Positions 1-7,180 of a stretch of 7,319 nt of DNA are shown here, in pieces. The DNA is from Bryobacteraceae bacterium (lineage in GTDB: Bacteria > Acidobacteriota > Terriglobia > Bryobacterales > Bryobacteraceae), in assembly GCA_025350445.1 (NCBI GenBank), contig JANXXV010000446.1, positions 1-7,319 of the forward strand. Direction: 5' to 3'. Position 1 is the stretch's first letter, and every line of letters starts with the position of its first letter. Under the pieces are notes generated by a model. The model was not told where the DNA came from. It did no database searches and saw nothing but the letters and a program-made list of their open reading frames with translations. Position numbers and translations under genes: made by a program.

Positions 1-83
1 TTCAAGGGTGGTACGAGCCGGATAAGTCGAGAGGCTTACGTCCGGTCCTGTGAGAGGCTCGGGGTGCAAATCCCCGGGCCTAC
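1..83 (+). mobile_element. Group II intron, 3' end (domains V and VI), truncated by window edge
   Basis: This is the 3' terminal part of a bacterial group II intron, a self-splicing ribozyme and retroelement. Domain V is the 34-nt hairpin at 15-48. It starts GAGCCGG with the catalytic AGC triad at 16-18, is capped by a GAGA tetraloop at 29-32, and has the two-nucleotide bulge region at TACGT on the 3' side. Domain VI follows after a short joiner: a hairpin pairing about 55-64 with 72-81 around the loop TGCAAAT. The intron most likely ends at the CTAC at 80-83, which fits the usual AY 3' end. The intron body, and any maturase/reverse transcriptase gene, would lie upstream of position 1. It is on the + strand and points toward the 3' end of the receptor gene, so it sits in a convergent intergenic space. 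The domain V call is strong; the exact splice point and structural class are inferred. Confidence 0.85.
15..48 (+). ncRNA. Group II intron domain V (catalytic hairpin)
   Basis: The 34-nt hairpin GAGCCGGATAAGTC-GAGA-GGCTTACGTCCGGTCC matches the canonical length and layout of domain V: catalytic triad AGC near the 5' base, GNRA tetraloop (GAGA), and a two-nucleotide bulge on the 3' strand. It is the most conserved part of group II ribozymes and coordinates the catalytic metal ions. No disabling change is visible, so this copy may be active, although the rest of the intron is not in the window. Confidence 0.88.
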
Positions 84-88
84 CCGGC

Positions 89-112
89 GTGCCGGGGCGC
101 AATCCCCGGCAC
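89..112. terminator. Perfect 9-bp GC-rich hairpin between intron end and receptor gene stop
   Basis: GTGCCGGGG (89-97) pairs perfectly with CCCCGGCAC (104-112) around a 6-nt loop. It lies 29 bp beyond the stop codon of the - strand receptor gene and 5 bp after the inferred 3' end of the intron. It may stop or stabilise the receptor transcript. No T-tract follows the stem on either strand, so it is not a standard intrinsic terminator. The hairpin itself is certain; its role is inferred. Confidence 0.45.
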
Positions 113-141
113 TCGACCTGATCCCCTGCCTCGGCTTTCCG

Positions 142-3100
142 TCAGAATATATATTTCAAGCCGGCTTGCAACTGCCGCATCGGCCTGGCGGAAGTAATCA
201 CTCCGAAAGACGCCACGCTGCGAGGGTCGGTGTTGGGCGTATTCCAATTGGGATGGTTCGTAGAATTGAACGCCTCGAACCGTACGTTCAGCGCGTGGCC
301 CTCGCGAATCCGTATGTTCCGCGCCAGAGACAAATCGGCCAACCGGGTTCCGGGCCGGCGAAGGGTTTCCCTGGATACCGTGCCGGGCCGCCAGCTCAGG
401 TCCGGGCTGTTGACATTGAACGCGGCAATGTCCCAGAATTTCTGCGGCGTCGGGTTCGAAGGGAACGGGCTGATCCCGGTAGCATCCGGCCGGTTGCCGT
501 TCGCGTTGAGCGCGGCGGTGTCGGCGATCATAGTGACGCTGGTAGGCGCGCCATCGGCAAAAGTGACAATACCGCCGAGTTGCCAACCGCCGATAATCTT
601 GCTGGCCGCGCCCGAATTGGCATAGCGCTTGCCCGCGCCGAATGGCAGTTCGTACACATATGAAGCCACGAAGCGGCGGCCCACGTTGAATTGAGACAAC
701 CCGCGCTCCGCGTGCAGGTCGTAGCTGTTGACCGGCTGCAGATTGTCGCCCGCGTTGGTGCGCGCCGCACTCCCGGAGTCGATTGACTTCGACCAGGTGA
801 ACGCCACCAGGTACGTCAGACCTTTGTTGAAGCGCTGCGTCACCTTCGCGCTAAGCGCATGATAGTTCGCGTTGTCGGCCCCGGTTTCGTCCATAACCCG
901 GCCGTAAGTGGGCCAGGGCTGCCTTTGCGCAACCGTGCGCGTGTCGATGGGGCCGCTCTTCACGATCGGCTGGTTATAGAAAACGAACCGCAGCAGCTTG
1001 TGTCCTTCGTTGCCCTGGTATCCGGTTTCCAGCACCAGGTTCGGAGTGATCTCGCGCTGGATGTTGAACAGCCATTGGATTACGTACGGCGTCCGGTTGT
1101 TCTGCACAACGGCCAGGTACTGCGGCGTCACCAGGCACGCACCCGTCCAGCCGGTGCAGGAAGCACTGCCGCGCTCTTCGGCCCAGGGATCGCTCATGCT
1201 GGCGGTGCGGGTTTCGTTACTGGGAATGTACAGGTCGCGCCCGGCCAGGTTTCGGGACATGTCGAAAGTTGGGTTGCCGATATCCTGCACGTAGAAGATG
1301 CCGCCGCCGGCGCGAAACGTCCAGCGGTTCGTCGGACTGTAGGAGATGCCCAGGCGGGGCGCGAAATTGTTGTTATCAGGATTGACCAGGCCCCGGCCCA
1401 TGGGCTGATCGCCCGACTGGACCTGTTGCCCGTCGGCGAAGTGAAAGTTCAGGCCTTGGTAGAAGTCGCCGTTCCCCGGCCGGGTTAGGATGGGAGCCTT
1501 CGTGCCCGGCATCAGGCCCCCTGATCCCACGCCCAGGTCGAATAACTGCACGTTCATGATGCCCCGGTATTTGTCGTGCCATGGTTGCGAGTTCTCGTAG
1601 CGCAATCCAACGTTCAGTGTGATGTGGGACGTGATCTTCCAATCGTCCTGAACATAGCCGTAGTAAGAGCCGCGGCGCAGCATGCCGTTGGCCATGGCGG
1701 TGACGCGGGCGGCCAGGCTGGGCGAACCCAGCATGAAGTCGGCGAAAATATCGCCGGTGGCGCCGCGGCGCGCCGGATCGACCGTGGATAACCCATCGAA
1801 ATCAAACTCACCGGTGACCTTTTGGTTTCCGTATTGGTTGTAGCGGTCGCGGCGGATTTCGACGCCGAACTTGATGGAATGCCGGCCGCGGGTGATGGAA
1901 AAATTGTCCGTGAACTGGAACGTAGCATTGCGCGTGACCCAAGGCGTTACACCGCCGAAGCTGCTGAACGAACCGCCCAGCACCGCCTGCGGCACCCCAT
2001 AAGCAAGCGGGCTGGGAGAGAACAGCCCTGGAATTGTGAGGTCCGCCTGCACATCCCGTTTGCTGGCGAAATAGCTCACCAGGTCGTTGTTGAACTGGTT
2101 ATAAGCAAAGCGCGCATCGTTGACCGTGGCCGACCCCAGAATTCTGGTGTTCGACACCATGTACTGGTGAACCTTGGTGGCCACCTGCAGCGAATCGGTC
2201 AGAAATGTGGACGCCGGAATCTGCAGTTCATCGCCCCAACTGTAGCGTCCGAACCAGCTGGATTTGCTGTTCTCGATCCAGTCGATGCGCTGGTTGAACT
2301 GGCTGGTATCCGTTGGCGCCGCCGCGTTGCGAAGAAAGTTGCGGCTCAGGCTACTGCCGGCCACCGTCGGCTCCGGGTAGAACTCCAGCATTCGTAGCGA
2401 GACTGGATTTAAGCGGGAGCGGGGAATCTGGTTTCCGGAGAACGGCGAGGCTGAGATGGCGATTCCTTTGGCGTCGAAGGTGCGCGACAGTGGATCGAAG
2501 ATAGGTCTCTGACCGCTGAGGTCGCCGTTGCGCATTGCCACCGGAGCCGTGGAAGCATTCAACAGCGTGGTGGTGCGGTCCTTCAGTTCTTCGAAATTGG
2601 ACAGGAAGAACAGCTTGTTCCTGCCGTCAAAAACCTTGGGAATCGCGATGGGACCGCCCAGCGTGAAACCATACTGGTTGCGCCGGAACGGATTCTTGTT
2701 CCCTTGAGATTGAAGCCATTCACGGGCATCCAGAGCGGAGTTCCGGAGGAACTCGAAGGCCGCGCCGTGATACTGATTCGTGCCCGCCTTTGTGGTCACG
2801 TTGATCTGTGACGACCCCACGCCGAACTCGGCGGAGTAGACGCCGGTTTGCACTTTGAACTCCTGGATCGCATCCACCGAAGGCTGGATAATATACGAGT
2901 TAAAGTTGGGGTCCGTGTTCTCCACTCCGTCAAGCGTATAGCGGTTGAATTCCAGACGCTGGCCGGCGACAGAGAGAGACGTCTGCGCGCGCAGTCCTCC
3001 TTGCAGGCCGCCGCCGCCGCCGGCCCCGCCTTCCGTAGTGACGTTCGGGCTCAGTGTGACAAGCTGCAGATAGTTGCGTCCGTTGAGGGGCAATTCCACG

Positions 3101-3522
3101 ATGCGCCGGTTCTCAATCACCGTGCCCAGCGCGGTGCTTTCGGTAGCCAGAAGCGGCGCGCCGCCCTCGACTTCGACTTGCTGCCCCACCTCGCCCACCT
3201 CCAAACTGAAGTCGATGCGCGCCACCGCCCCGATCTGCAGATCGACCCCCCGGCGGGTAGAAACCTTGAAGGAGGAATTCTCGACGCGAACATCGTACAG
3301 GCCCGGGGTCAGAAACGGCACCGAGTAATTGCCGGTGTCGTTGGTGACCACGCGGCGAACCTGGTTGGTGGCCGCATTCGTTACCGTCACCGCGGCGCCG
3401 GTGATGACCGCATTCGTGGAGTCGGATACGGTGCCGGTGATCTCTCCAAAATTCTGGGCGCCGAGGGGTACAACCAACACCACGACGAGAAGCAACAGAG
3501 TCCATTTCACCTGTGTGGGCAT
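142..3522 (-). CDS. Oar-like TonB-dependent outer-membrane receptor with carboxypeptidase-regulatory-like N-terminal domain
   Basis: This 1126-residue outer-membrane beta-barrel receptor would take up a large or scarce ligand using TonB/ExbBD energy. A Sec signal peptide covers about residues 1-22 (KW, then a Leu/Val run, PLGA before Q23). An Ig-like carboxypeptidase regulatory domain follows at about 24-108 (GEITGTVSDSTNAVITGA, then a GxYxVPxLxPGxYDVxV pattern). The plug is at about 120-260 and includes the hallmark RRIVELPLNGRNYLQLVTLSP (split here at residues 139-159), YTLDGVENTD and SAEFGVGSSQINVTTKAGTN. The rest is barrel, ending in the aromatic terminus KYIF expected for BamA-dependent assembly. 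Length is normal for the Oar/Acidobacteria group. The ATG has a strong ribosome site (AAAGGAG, 6-nt spacer) and a promoter-like sequence upstream. A Gly-rich stretch lies in the plug at about 165-176. The substrate cannot be predicted: these receptors lack reliable specificity motifs. Family assignment is very secure. Confidence 0.95.
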   Translation of the reverse strand: MPTQVKWTLLLLVVVLVVPLGAQNFGEITGTVSDSTNAVITGAAVTVTNAATNQVRRVVTNDTGNYSVPFLTPGLYDVRVENSSFKVSTRRGVDLQIGAVARIDFSLEVGEVGQQVEVEGGAPLLATESTALGTVIENRRIVELPLNGRNYLQLVTLSPNVTTEGGAGGGGGLQGGLRAQTSLSVAGQRLEFNRYTLDGVENTDPNFNSYIIQPSVDAIQEFKVQTGVYSAEFGVGSSQINVTTKAGTNQYHGAAFEFLRNSALDAREWLQSQGNKNPFRRNQYGFTLGGPIAIPKVFDGRNKLFFLSNFEELKDRTTTLLNASTAPVAMRNGDLSGQRPIFDPLSRTFDAKGIAISASPFSGNQIPRSRLNPVSLRMLEFYPEPTVAGSSLSRNFLRNAAAPTDTSQFNQRIDWIENSKSSWFGRYSWGDELQIPASTFLTDSLQVATKVHQYMVSNTRILGSATVNDARFAYNQFNNDLVSYFASKRDVQADLTIPGLFSPSPLAYGVPQAVLGGSFSSFGGVTPWVTRNATFQFTDNFSITRGRHSIKFGVEIRRDRYNQYGNQKVTGEFDFDGLSTVDPARRGATGDIFADFMLGSPSLAARVTAMANGMLRRGSYYGYVQDDWKITSHITLNVGLRYENSQPWHDKYRGIMNVQLFDLGVGSGGLMPGTKAPILTRPGNGDFYQGLNFHFADGQQVQSGDQPMGRGLVNPDNNNFAPRLGISYSPTNRWTFRAGGGIFYVQDIGNPTFDMSRNLAGRDLYIPSNETRTASMSDPWAEERGSASCTGWTGACLVTPQYLAVVQNNRTPYVIQWLFNIQREITPNLVLETGYQGNEGHKLLRFVFYNQPIVKSGPIDTRTVAQRQPWPTYGRVMDETGADNANYHALSAKVTQRFNKGLTYLVAFTWSKSIDSGSAARTNAGDNLQPVNSYDLHAERGLSQFNVGRRFVASYVYELPFGAGKRYANSGAASKIIGGWQLGGIVTFADGAPTSVTMIADTAALNANGNRPDATGISPFPSNPTPQKFWDIAAFNVNSPDLSWRPGTVSRETLRRPGTRLADLSLARNIRIREGHALNVRFEAFNSTNHPNWNTPNTDPRSVASFGVITSARPMRQLQAGLKYIF

Positions 3523-3528
3523 AGGGCT

Positions 3529-3535
3529 CTCCTTT
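3529..3535 (-). promoter_or_regulatory. Strong ribosome binding site of the TonB-dependent receptor
   Basis: Read on the - strand this is AAAGGAG, followed by a 6-nt spacer (AGCCCT) and the ATG at 3522. It fixes the receptor start and is much better than any Shine-Dalgarno sequence before the other three genes. Confidence 0.8.
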
Positions 3536-3550
3536 ATTGAGTTTCTAAGG

Positions 3551-3579
3551 AGTATACACCCGCCCTACTTGCGTGTCTT
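3551..3579 (-). promoter_or_regulatory. Candidate sigma70-type promoter for the receptor gene
   Basis: On the - strand, AAGACA (3579-3574) lies 17 nt upstream of TATACT (3556-3551), matching the -35 and -10 consensus at 4/6 and 5/6 positions. The predicted transcript start near 3544 leaves a leader of about 20 nt carrying the AAAGGAG ribosome site. The -35 box lies inside the last codons of the cytochrome gene, so the receptor could be transcribed both from here and by read-through. This is based on pattern match and spacing only. Confidence 0.5.
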
Positions 3580-3900
3580 CCCCCCTGGCTTGGCGCCTTC
3601 GGCAATCCAGCGGCGGATCAGATCGATCTGCGCCCGGGTCAAAGGCGGCGCATCCAGAGGCATGCGGAACATCTTGCCGCGCCGCCCTTCGATGAAGTGC
3701 ACCAGCAGACTGCGCTCGGGATCACCGGGAATAATCGTCTGCGTCAGGCCGCCGCCCTGCATTAGATTTTTGTACGTGACCACGCTGAAGTCGCCGCGCG
3801 GCACCGAATGCCTCTCGCCATGGCACGCGCCGCAATGCTTCCATAGCAAAGGCGCAATCTCACGGCTATAGCTAACGGCGGCAAGCAGGAACGCAATCAT
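3565..3900 (-). CDS. Small secreted mono-heme cytochrome c-like protein (PSCyt1-type domain)
   Basis: This 111-residue protein would carry one covalently bound heme c in the periplasm. After a hydrophobic N-terminus (MIAFLLAAVS) comes YSREIAPLLWKHCGACHG, with the heme motif CGACH at 23-27. Next are VVTYKNLMQGG, IIPGDPERSLLVHFI and MPLDAPPLTRAQIDLIRRWI. The Met at 80 is the likely axial ligand. This pattern is that of the planctomycete/acidobacterial cytochrome domain (PSCyt1, Pfam family PF07635 from memory), which usually opens much longer DUF1549/DUF1553 proteins; here it stands alone. The start is uncertain. The ATG at 3900 has no Shine-Dalgarno and no basic n-region. A GTG at 3933 would add 11 residues but also lacks a ribosome site. 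The gene lies 42 bp upstream of the receptor on the same strand and diverges from the propeller gene. A role in electron transfer is inferred; the redox partner is unknown. Confidence 0.82.
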   Translation of the reverse strand: MIAFLLAAVSYSREIAPLLWKHCGACHGERHSVPRGDFSVVTYKNLMQGGGLTQTIIPGDPERSLLVHFIEGRRGKMFRMPLDAPPLTRAQIDLIRRWIAEGAKPGGKTRK

Positions 3901-3927
3901 TGTCAGACCAAAAGCACATGATATACT
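3900..3927 (+). promoter_or_regulatory. Candidate sigma70-type promoter of the propeller/PHP operon
   Basis: TTGTCA (3900-3905) and TATACT (3922-3927) are separated by 16 nt and each match the consensus at 5/6 positions. Transcription would begin at about 3934-3937, at or within about 3 nt of the ATG at 3937, so the mRNA should be leaderless or nearly so. The -35 box shares a base with the start codon of the divergent cytochrome gene. A weaker - strand -10 (TATCAT, 3923-3918) overlaps this -10 box, so the two directions may compete for polymerase. Confidence 0.55.
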
Positions 3928-3936
3928 CGCCACGAA

Positions 3937-5070
3937 ATGACGAACCGAAGAACGGCAGTAATGGTACTGGCACTTTGCTGCGCAACGATGGTTGGCGCCG
4001 CTCCGCCCAAGGCCGGTAAAGCCATCGGCAAGACGCAGCGCCTGCTCTACGTCACCGATAAGACAGGTATCAGCGTCTACGACATCAACGATGGACACCA
4101 GCTTCTGCGCCGCATCGACATCCTGGATTCCGGTGGGTACAAAGGCATCTCCGCCAGCCCGCAGTTGGGCAAGCTTTACGTGACCTCGTACCTGAAAGAC
4201 GAAGTCATCTGCCTCGACCTGTTAACCGATCAAGTCCTCTGGCGCAAGAAGTATGGCAAGTACGCCGACAGCTCCGCGATCACGCCGGACGGCAAGACGC
4301 TCTACATGCCCTTTCGCGAAGAGGACAGTTGGTGGGTGATCAACGCCGCCGATGGAGCGGTCATCACCAAGATCCCGGTCGCCAAAGGGAAGAACTACGA
4401 CGTTAACCCGATAGGCAATCCGGTAGGCGCGCACAACACGTGGCCCAGTCCGGATGGCAAGCGGATGTACCTTGAGGTGCTCACGGTCCCGTACGTCTTC
4501 ATAGCGGACACCGCGGCCAATAAGGTGATCGGCAAAGTGGGGCCGTTCAGCAAAGGGGTCCGTCCTTTCGCCGTGAGTGACGATGAGACCAAAGTCTACG
4601 CCAGCGTCGACGGGTTCCTGGGCTTCGAAATCGGCGCCGCCAAGACCGGAAGCGAATGGGGCGGCAAGGTGCTCGAACGCGTAGAAGCCCACACGCCGCC
4701 GGAGCGCCTGGCGCAGATCCCCGTTCCTCCTGCGCACAAGCCGCACAGCACGCCCAGCCATGGAGTGAACATCACGCCGGATCAGAAAGAGGTGTGGATG
4801 GTGGATGGCGTCTACGGATACGTCTACGCGTATAATGTGACCGTCGACCCGCCGAAGCTGGTTGCCAGCATCCCGCTGTTCAAGGATCCCAAGGATCAGC
4901 CGCATCCGGGTTGGATCACCTTCAGCATTGATGGCAAGTACGCCTATCCCGATCAAGGCGGAGTGATTGATACAAAGACCAGGAAGACCGTGGCGTGGAT
5001 CCCGCTGAGTGAGAAACTGCTGGAAGTAGATTTCCAGGACGGCAAACCATCCAAAGCCGGCCACCGCTAA
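3937..5070 (+). CDS. Secreted YVTN/YncE-type beta-propeller protein
   Basis: This 377-residue exported protein is predicted to fold as a beta-propeller with about seven blades. A Sec signal covers about residues 1-22 (basic TNRR, then a hydrophobic core, GAA before PPK). The mature part shows recurrent blade motifs: RLLYVTDKTGISVYDI (36-50), GKLYVTSYLKDEVICLDL (78-95), ITPDGKTLYMPF (115-126), PSPDGKRMYLEV (170-181), VSDDETKVYASV (213-224), ITPDQKEVWMVD (279-290) and FSIDGKYAYPDQ (329-340). The repeated [S/T]xDxKxxY signature is typical of YVTN/lactonase-like and cytochrome cd1-like propellers. No catalytic or heme site is certain, although His166, His270, His275 and His323 sit at blade ends. 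The start at 3937 is preferred to the ATG at 3961 because only the longer form has the positively charged n-region; it implies a leaderless mRNA. The PHP gene follows after 7 bp. The function is unknown, possibly a scaffold or ligand-binding partner of that hydrolase. Confidence 0.88.
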   Translation: MTNRRTAVMVLALCCATMVGAAPPKAGKAIGKTQRLLYVTDKTGISVYDINDGHQLLRRIDILDSGGYKGISASPQLGKLYVTSYLKDEVICLDLLTDQVLWRKKYGKYADSSAITPDGKTLYMPFREEDSWWVINAADGAVITKIPVAKGKNYDVNPIGNPVGAHNTWPSPDGKRMYLEVLTVPYVFIADTAANKVIGKVGPFSKGVRPFAVSDDETKVYASVDGFLGFEIGAAKTGSEWGGKVLERVEAHTPPERLAQIPVPPAHKPHSTPSHGVNITPDQKEVWMVDGVYGYVYAYNVTVDPPKLVASIPLFKDPKDQPHPGWITFSIDGKYAYPDQGGVIDTKTRKTVAWIPLSEKLLEVDFQDGKPSKAGHR

Positions 5071-5077
5071 GAGCCAT

Positions 5078-7099
5078 ATGCGAGTCATTGCCATAGCGCT
5101 GCTCGTCTCCGTCTGCAACGCCGCGACGGTGCCTTTGGATAGTTCCGGCATCCGCAGTGGACCGGTGGCAGTAACGTCCACCGCGGATACAGTCAGCGTC
5201 GCGTGGACCGATGAGTCGGCGCATCCGTGGCGCGCCGACTTCTCGCTCGACCCGGCCAAGCCGTTGATCACCGCGATCTCAGCGGATGGAAAGCGGATCA
5301 TCGACCGCGCTCAACCCATCTACCGCTGCGCGACAGGTAAACGCCGCGGCGGCTTCGATGCCTTCTTCGACTTCCCGCCAAGCCACCCTGACGGCACGCG
5401 CAACTTCGAAGGGCAGTTCAAGCTAAGCTCAGCGAAAGCGGCAACCGCCGGCGATCGCGTGACGCTGACCTTCGACGGTTTCCGCATGGGCATCTTTGAA
5501 GGAGCTATCACCTATACTTTCTATCCAGGCAGCCGTCTGATCCAGCAGCAAGCGGTGGTCAAGACCACGGAGCAGGATGTCGCCTTCTACTACGACACCG
5601 GCCTCCGCATGACCGCCGATGCGGACCGCACGCCCGGCAATAACATGAATTCGCAGATCGCCTACTACGACACCAAGGGCGAGTTTCAGACGACGCAATC
5701 CTCTGGTTCCGATCGTGTACCCCTGGCGGTTCGCTATCGCACCATCGCGGCTCGAACCGGGAACGGCAGCGTTGCTGTGTTCCCGGCGCCGCACCAGTAC
5801 TTCTTCGCGCGCGACTACAGCACCAACATGGCGAACCTCTGGCACGTGGAATGGCGCGGCAATGTTTCCATTGGCGTTCGCCAATTGCCGGACGACAATT
5901 CACCCTACTATCCATGGATGAACGCGCCGCCCGGAACCGAACAGCACCTTGGCGTCTTCTACCTGCTGAGCACGGACAAGCCGCAGGTGGTCCTCAATGA
6001 AGTGCTGCGCTTCACCAACAAAGACCGCTTCCCCACGCTGCCCGGATACAAGACGTTCGCCCCGCACTGGCATCTCGCCTACACAGTCCAGGCCATGGCG
6101 AAGGGTAACGATTGGGTGCCGCCCTTCAAGCCGGTGATGAAGGCGCTAGGCATCGATTCGGCCATGATTATGGACTTTCACGGTGATGGTCATCCGGCCG
6201 ATCTCACCGGCGTTCGTCTGGATGAACTCGATGCCTACTTCCGCGCTACCCGCGCCCAGACCGATCCGGACTACCTTCTGATTCCCGCCGAGGAAGCGAA
6301 CGTCCATCTGGGCGGGCACTGGGGCATCGTGTTTCCGAAGCCGGTCTACTGGCACATGAACCGCAAGGGCGACACGCCGTTTCTGGCCAACGACGCGAAG
6401 TACGGCAAGGTCTACAACGTGGCTGATGAGAAGGAACTGCTGCAAATGGTCCGGCTGGAAAACGGGATCATGTATCAAACGCATCCGCGTACGAAAGGCT
6501 CCACGGGCTTCCCGGACAAGATCCGCAAGACGGAGCATTTCCGCGATCCCCGCTACTTCGGCGCCGGCTGGAAGGCGATGCCTTCAAACCTGTCGTCCCC
6601 GCGTCTGGGTGAGCGGTCATTGAAGCTGTTGGACGACATGAACAACTGGGGTATGAAGAAGCGCATCTTCGGCGAAGTGGATATGTTCCAGATCGATTCC
6701 ACGCACGAACTCTACGCGCACATGAACGTGAACTACGTCCGCATCCCGGCGCTGCCGTCTTATGACAATTACGGGCAGCTTTTGGATGCGGTGACCGGGG
6801 GCGACTTCTTCGTCAGCACCGGGGAGGTGCTGCTTCCGGAGGTGAGCATCGCGACCAGCGATGCCGCGACAATCGTGGTGAAGGCCAAAGTTCAAAACAC
6901 GTTCCCGCTGCAGATGGCGGAGATCGTTTGGGGCGACGGGAGCGAAACTCACCGCCAGGTCTTCCCGTTGGAACGAACGCCTGCTTTCGGCACCAGCAAC
7001 GTGGAACACCGCACCACCGCGCCGGGCTGGAAGTGGGCACGCTATGCCGTGTGGGATGTCGCCGGGAACGGGGCTTTCGTGAACCCGGTCACGCGATAA
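5078..7099 (+). CDS. Secreted two-part protein: N-terminal beta-rich region plus CehA/McbA-like PHP metallohydrolase domain
   Basis: This 673-residue exported protein has a Sec signal at about residues 1-16 (MRVIAIALLVSVCNAA). Residues about 20-310 are rich in beta-strand and aromatic residues and look like a carbohydrate-type beta-sandwich; I do not recognise the family. Residues about 325-590 carry a PHP-like series of metal ligands: HWH (330-332), DFHGDGH (366-372), PAEEANVHLGGHWG (403-416), QTHPR (467-471) and QIDSTHE (538-544). These are followed by GGDFFVSTGEVLLPE (574-588), which resembles the G-x-x-[Y/F]-V-[T/S]-x-G segment closing CehA/McbA-family domains. A small beta domain ends the protein (about 590-673, VKAKVQNTFPLQMAEIVWGDG). 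PHP enzymes hydrolyse phosphoester or related bonds with two or three metal ions; the substrate here is unknown. The start has only a weak AAGAG overlapping the previous stop, so translation is probably coupled to the propeller gene. Gene reality is certain, PHP membership likely. Confidence 0.85.
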   Translation: MRVIAIALLVSVCNAATVPLDSSGIRSGPVAVTSTADTVSVAWTDESAHPWRADFSLDPAKPLITAISADGKRIIDRAQPIYRCATGKRRGGFDAFFDFPPSHPDGTRNFEGQFKLSSAKAATAGDRVTLTFDGFRMGIFEGAITYTFYPGSRLIQQQAVVKTTEQDVAFYYDTGLRMTADADRTPGNNMNSQIAYYDTKGEFQTTQSSGSDRVPLAVRYRTIAARTGNGSVAVFPAPHQYFFARDYSTNMANLWHVEWRGNVSIGVRQLPDDNSPYYPWMNAPPGTEQHLGVFYLLSTDKPQVVLNEVLRFTNKDRFPTLPGYKTFAPHWHLAYTVQAMAKGNDWVPPFKPVMKALGIDSAMIMDFHGDGHPADLTGVRLDELDAYFRATRAQTDPDYLLIPAEEANVHLGGHWGIVFPKPVYWHMNRKGDTPFLANDAKYGKVYNVADEKELLQMVRLENGIMYQTHPRTKGSTGFPDKIRKTEHFRDPRYFGAGWKAMPSNLSSPRLGERSLKLLDDMNNWGMKKRIFGEVDMFQIDSTHELYAHMNVNYVRIPALPSYDNYGQLLDAVTGGDFFVSTGEVLLPEVSIATSDAATIVVKAKVQNTFPLQMAEIVWGDGSETHRQVFPLERTPAFGTSNVEHRTTAPGWKWARYAVWDVAGNGAFVNPVTR

Positions 7100-7180
7100 C
7101 TACGTTTCAGGTTTGGTCTGATCCTACTCGTCCGAGCAAGTTGCTGTTGCCCGGTCTGACGAAGCGTTGCCACATCAACC
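7100..7180. other. Non-coding spacer after the PHP gene
   Basis: No gene, RNA or convincing signal is seen. The only structure is a short imperfect palindrome, CTCG-TC-CGAG, at 7127-7136, and a repeated GGTCTGA (7115-7121 and 7154-7160), both within chance expectation. Confidence 0.5.

Noticed and set aside
2848..3540. 230-residue open frame on the + strand opposite the receptor N-terminus
   Set aside because: It is antisense to an unmistakable TonB-dependent receptor, has a low-complexity composition and no ribosome site. The same applies to the other long + strand frames between 64 and 2504.
3937..4000. Lipoprotein signal (LALC) in the propeller protein
   Set aside because: The residue before Cys is Leu instead of Gly, Ala or Ser, so the lipobox is not met. 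An ordinary Sec signal ending near GAA is a better fit. The SVC in the PHP protein signal fails for the same reason.
3565..4098. N-terminal extension of the cytochrome frame to 177 residues
   Set aside because: The extra 66 residues overlap the start of the divergent propeller gene, have no signal or domain character, and would place the hydrophobic export segment in mid-protein.
4222..5301. 359-residue open frame on the - strand, antisense to the propeller gene
   Set aside because: It is a third-position GC shadow of the propeller and PHP genes. Its product is Arg/Asp/Val/His-rich with no family pattern, and it overlaps two clearly coding genes.
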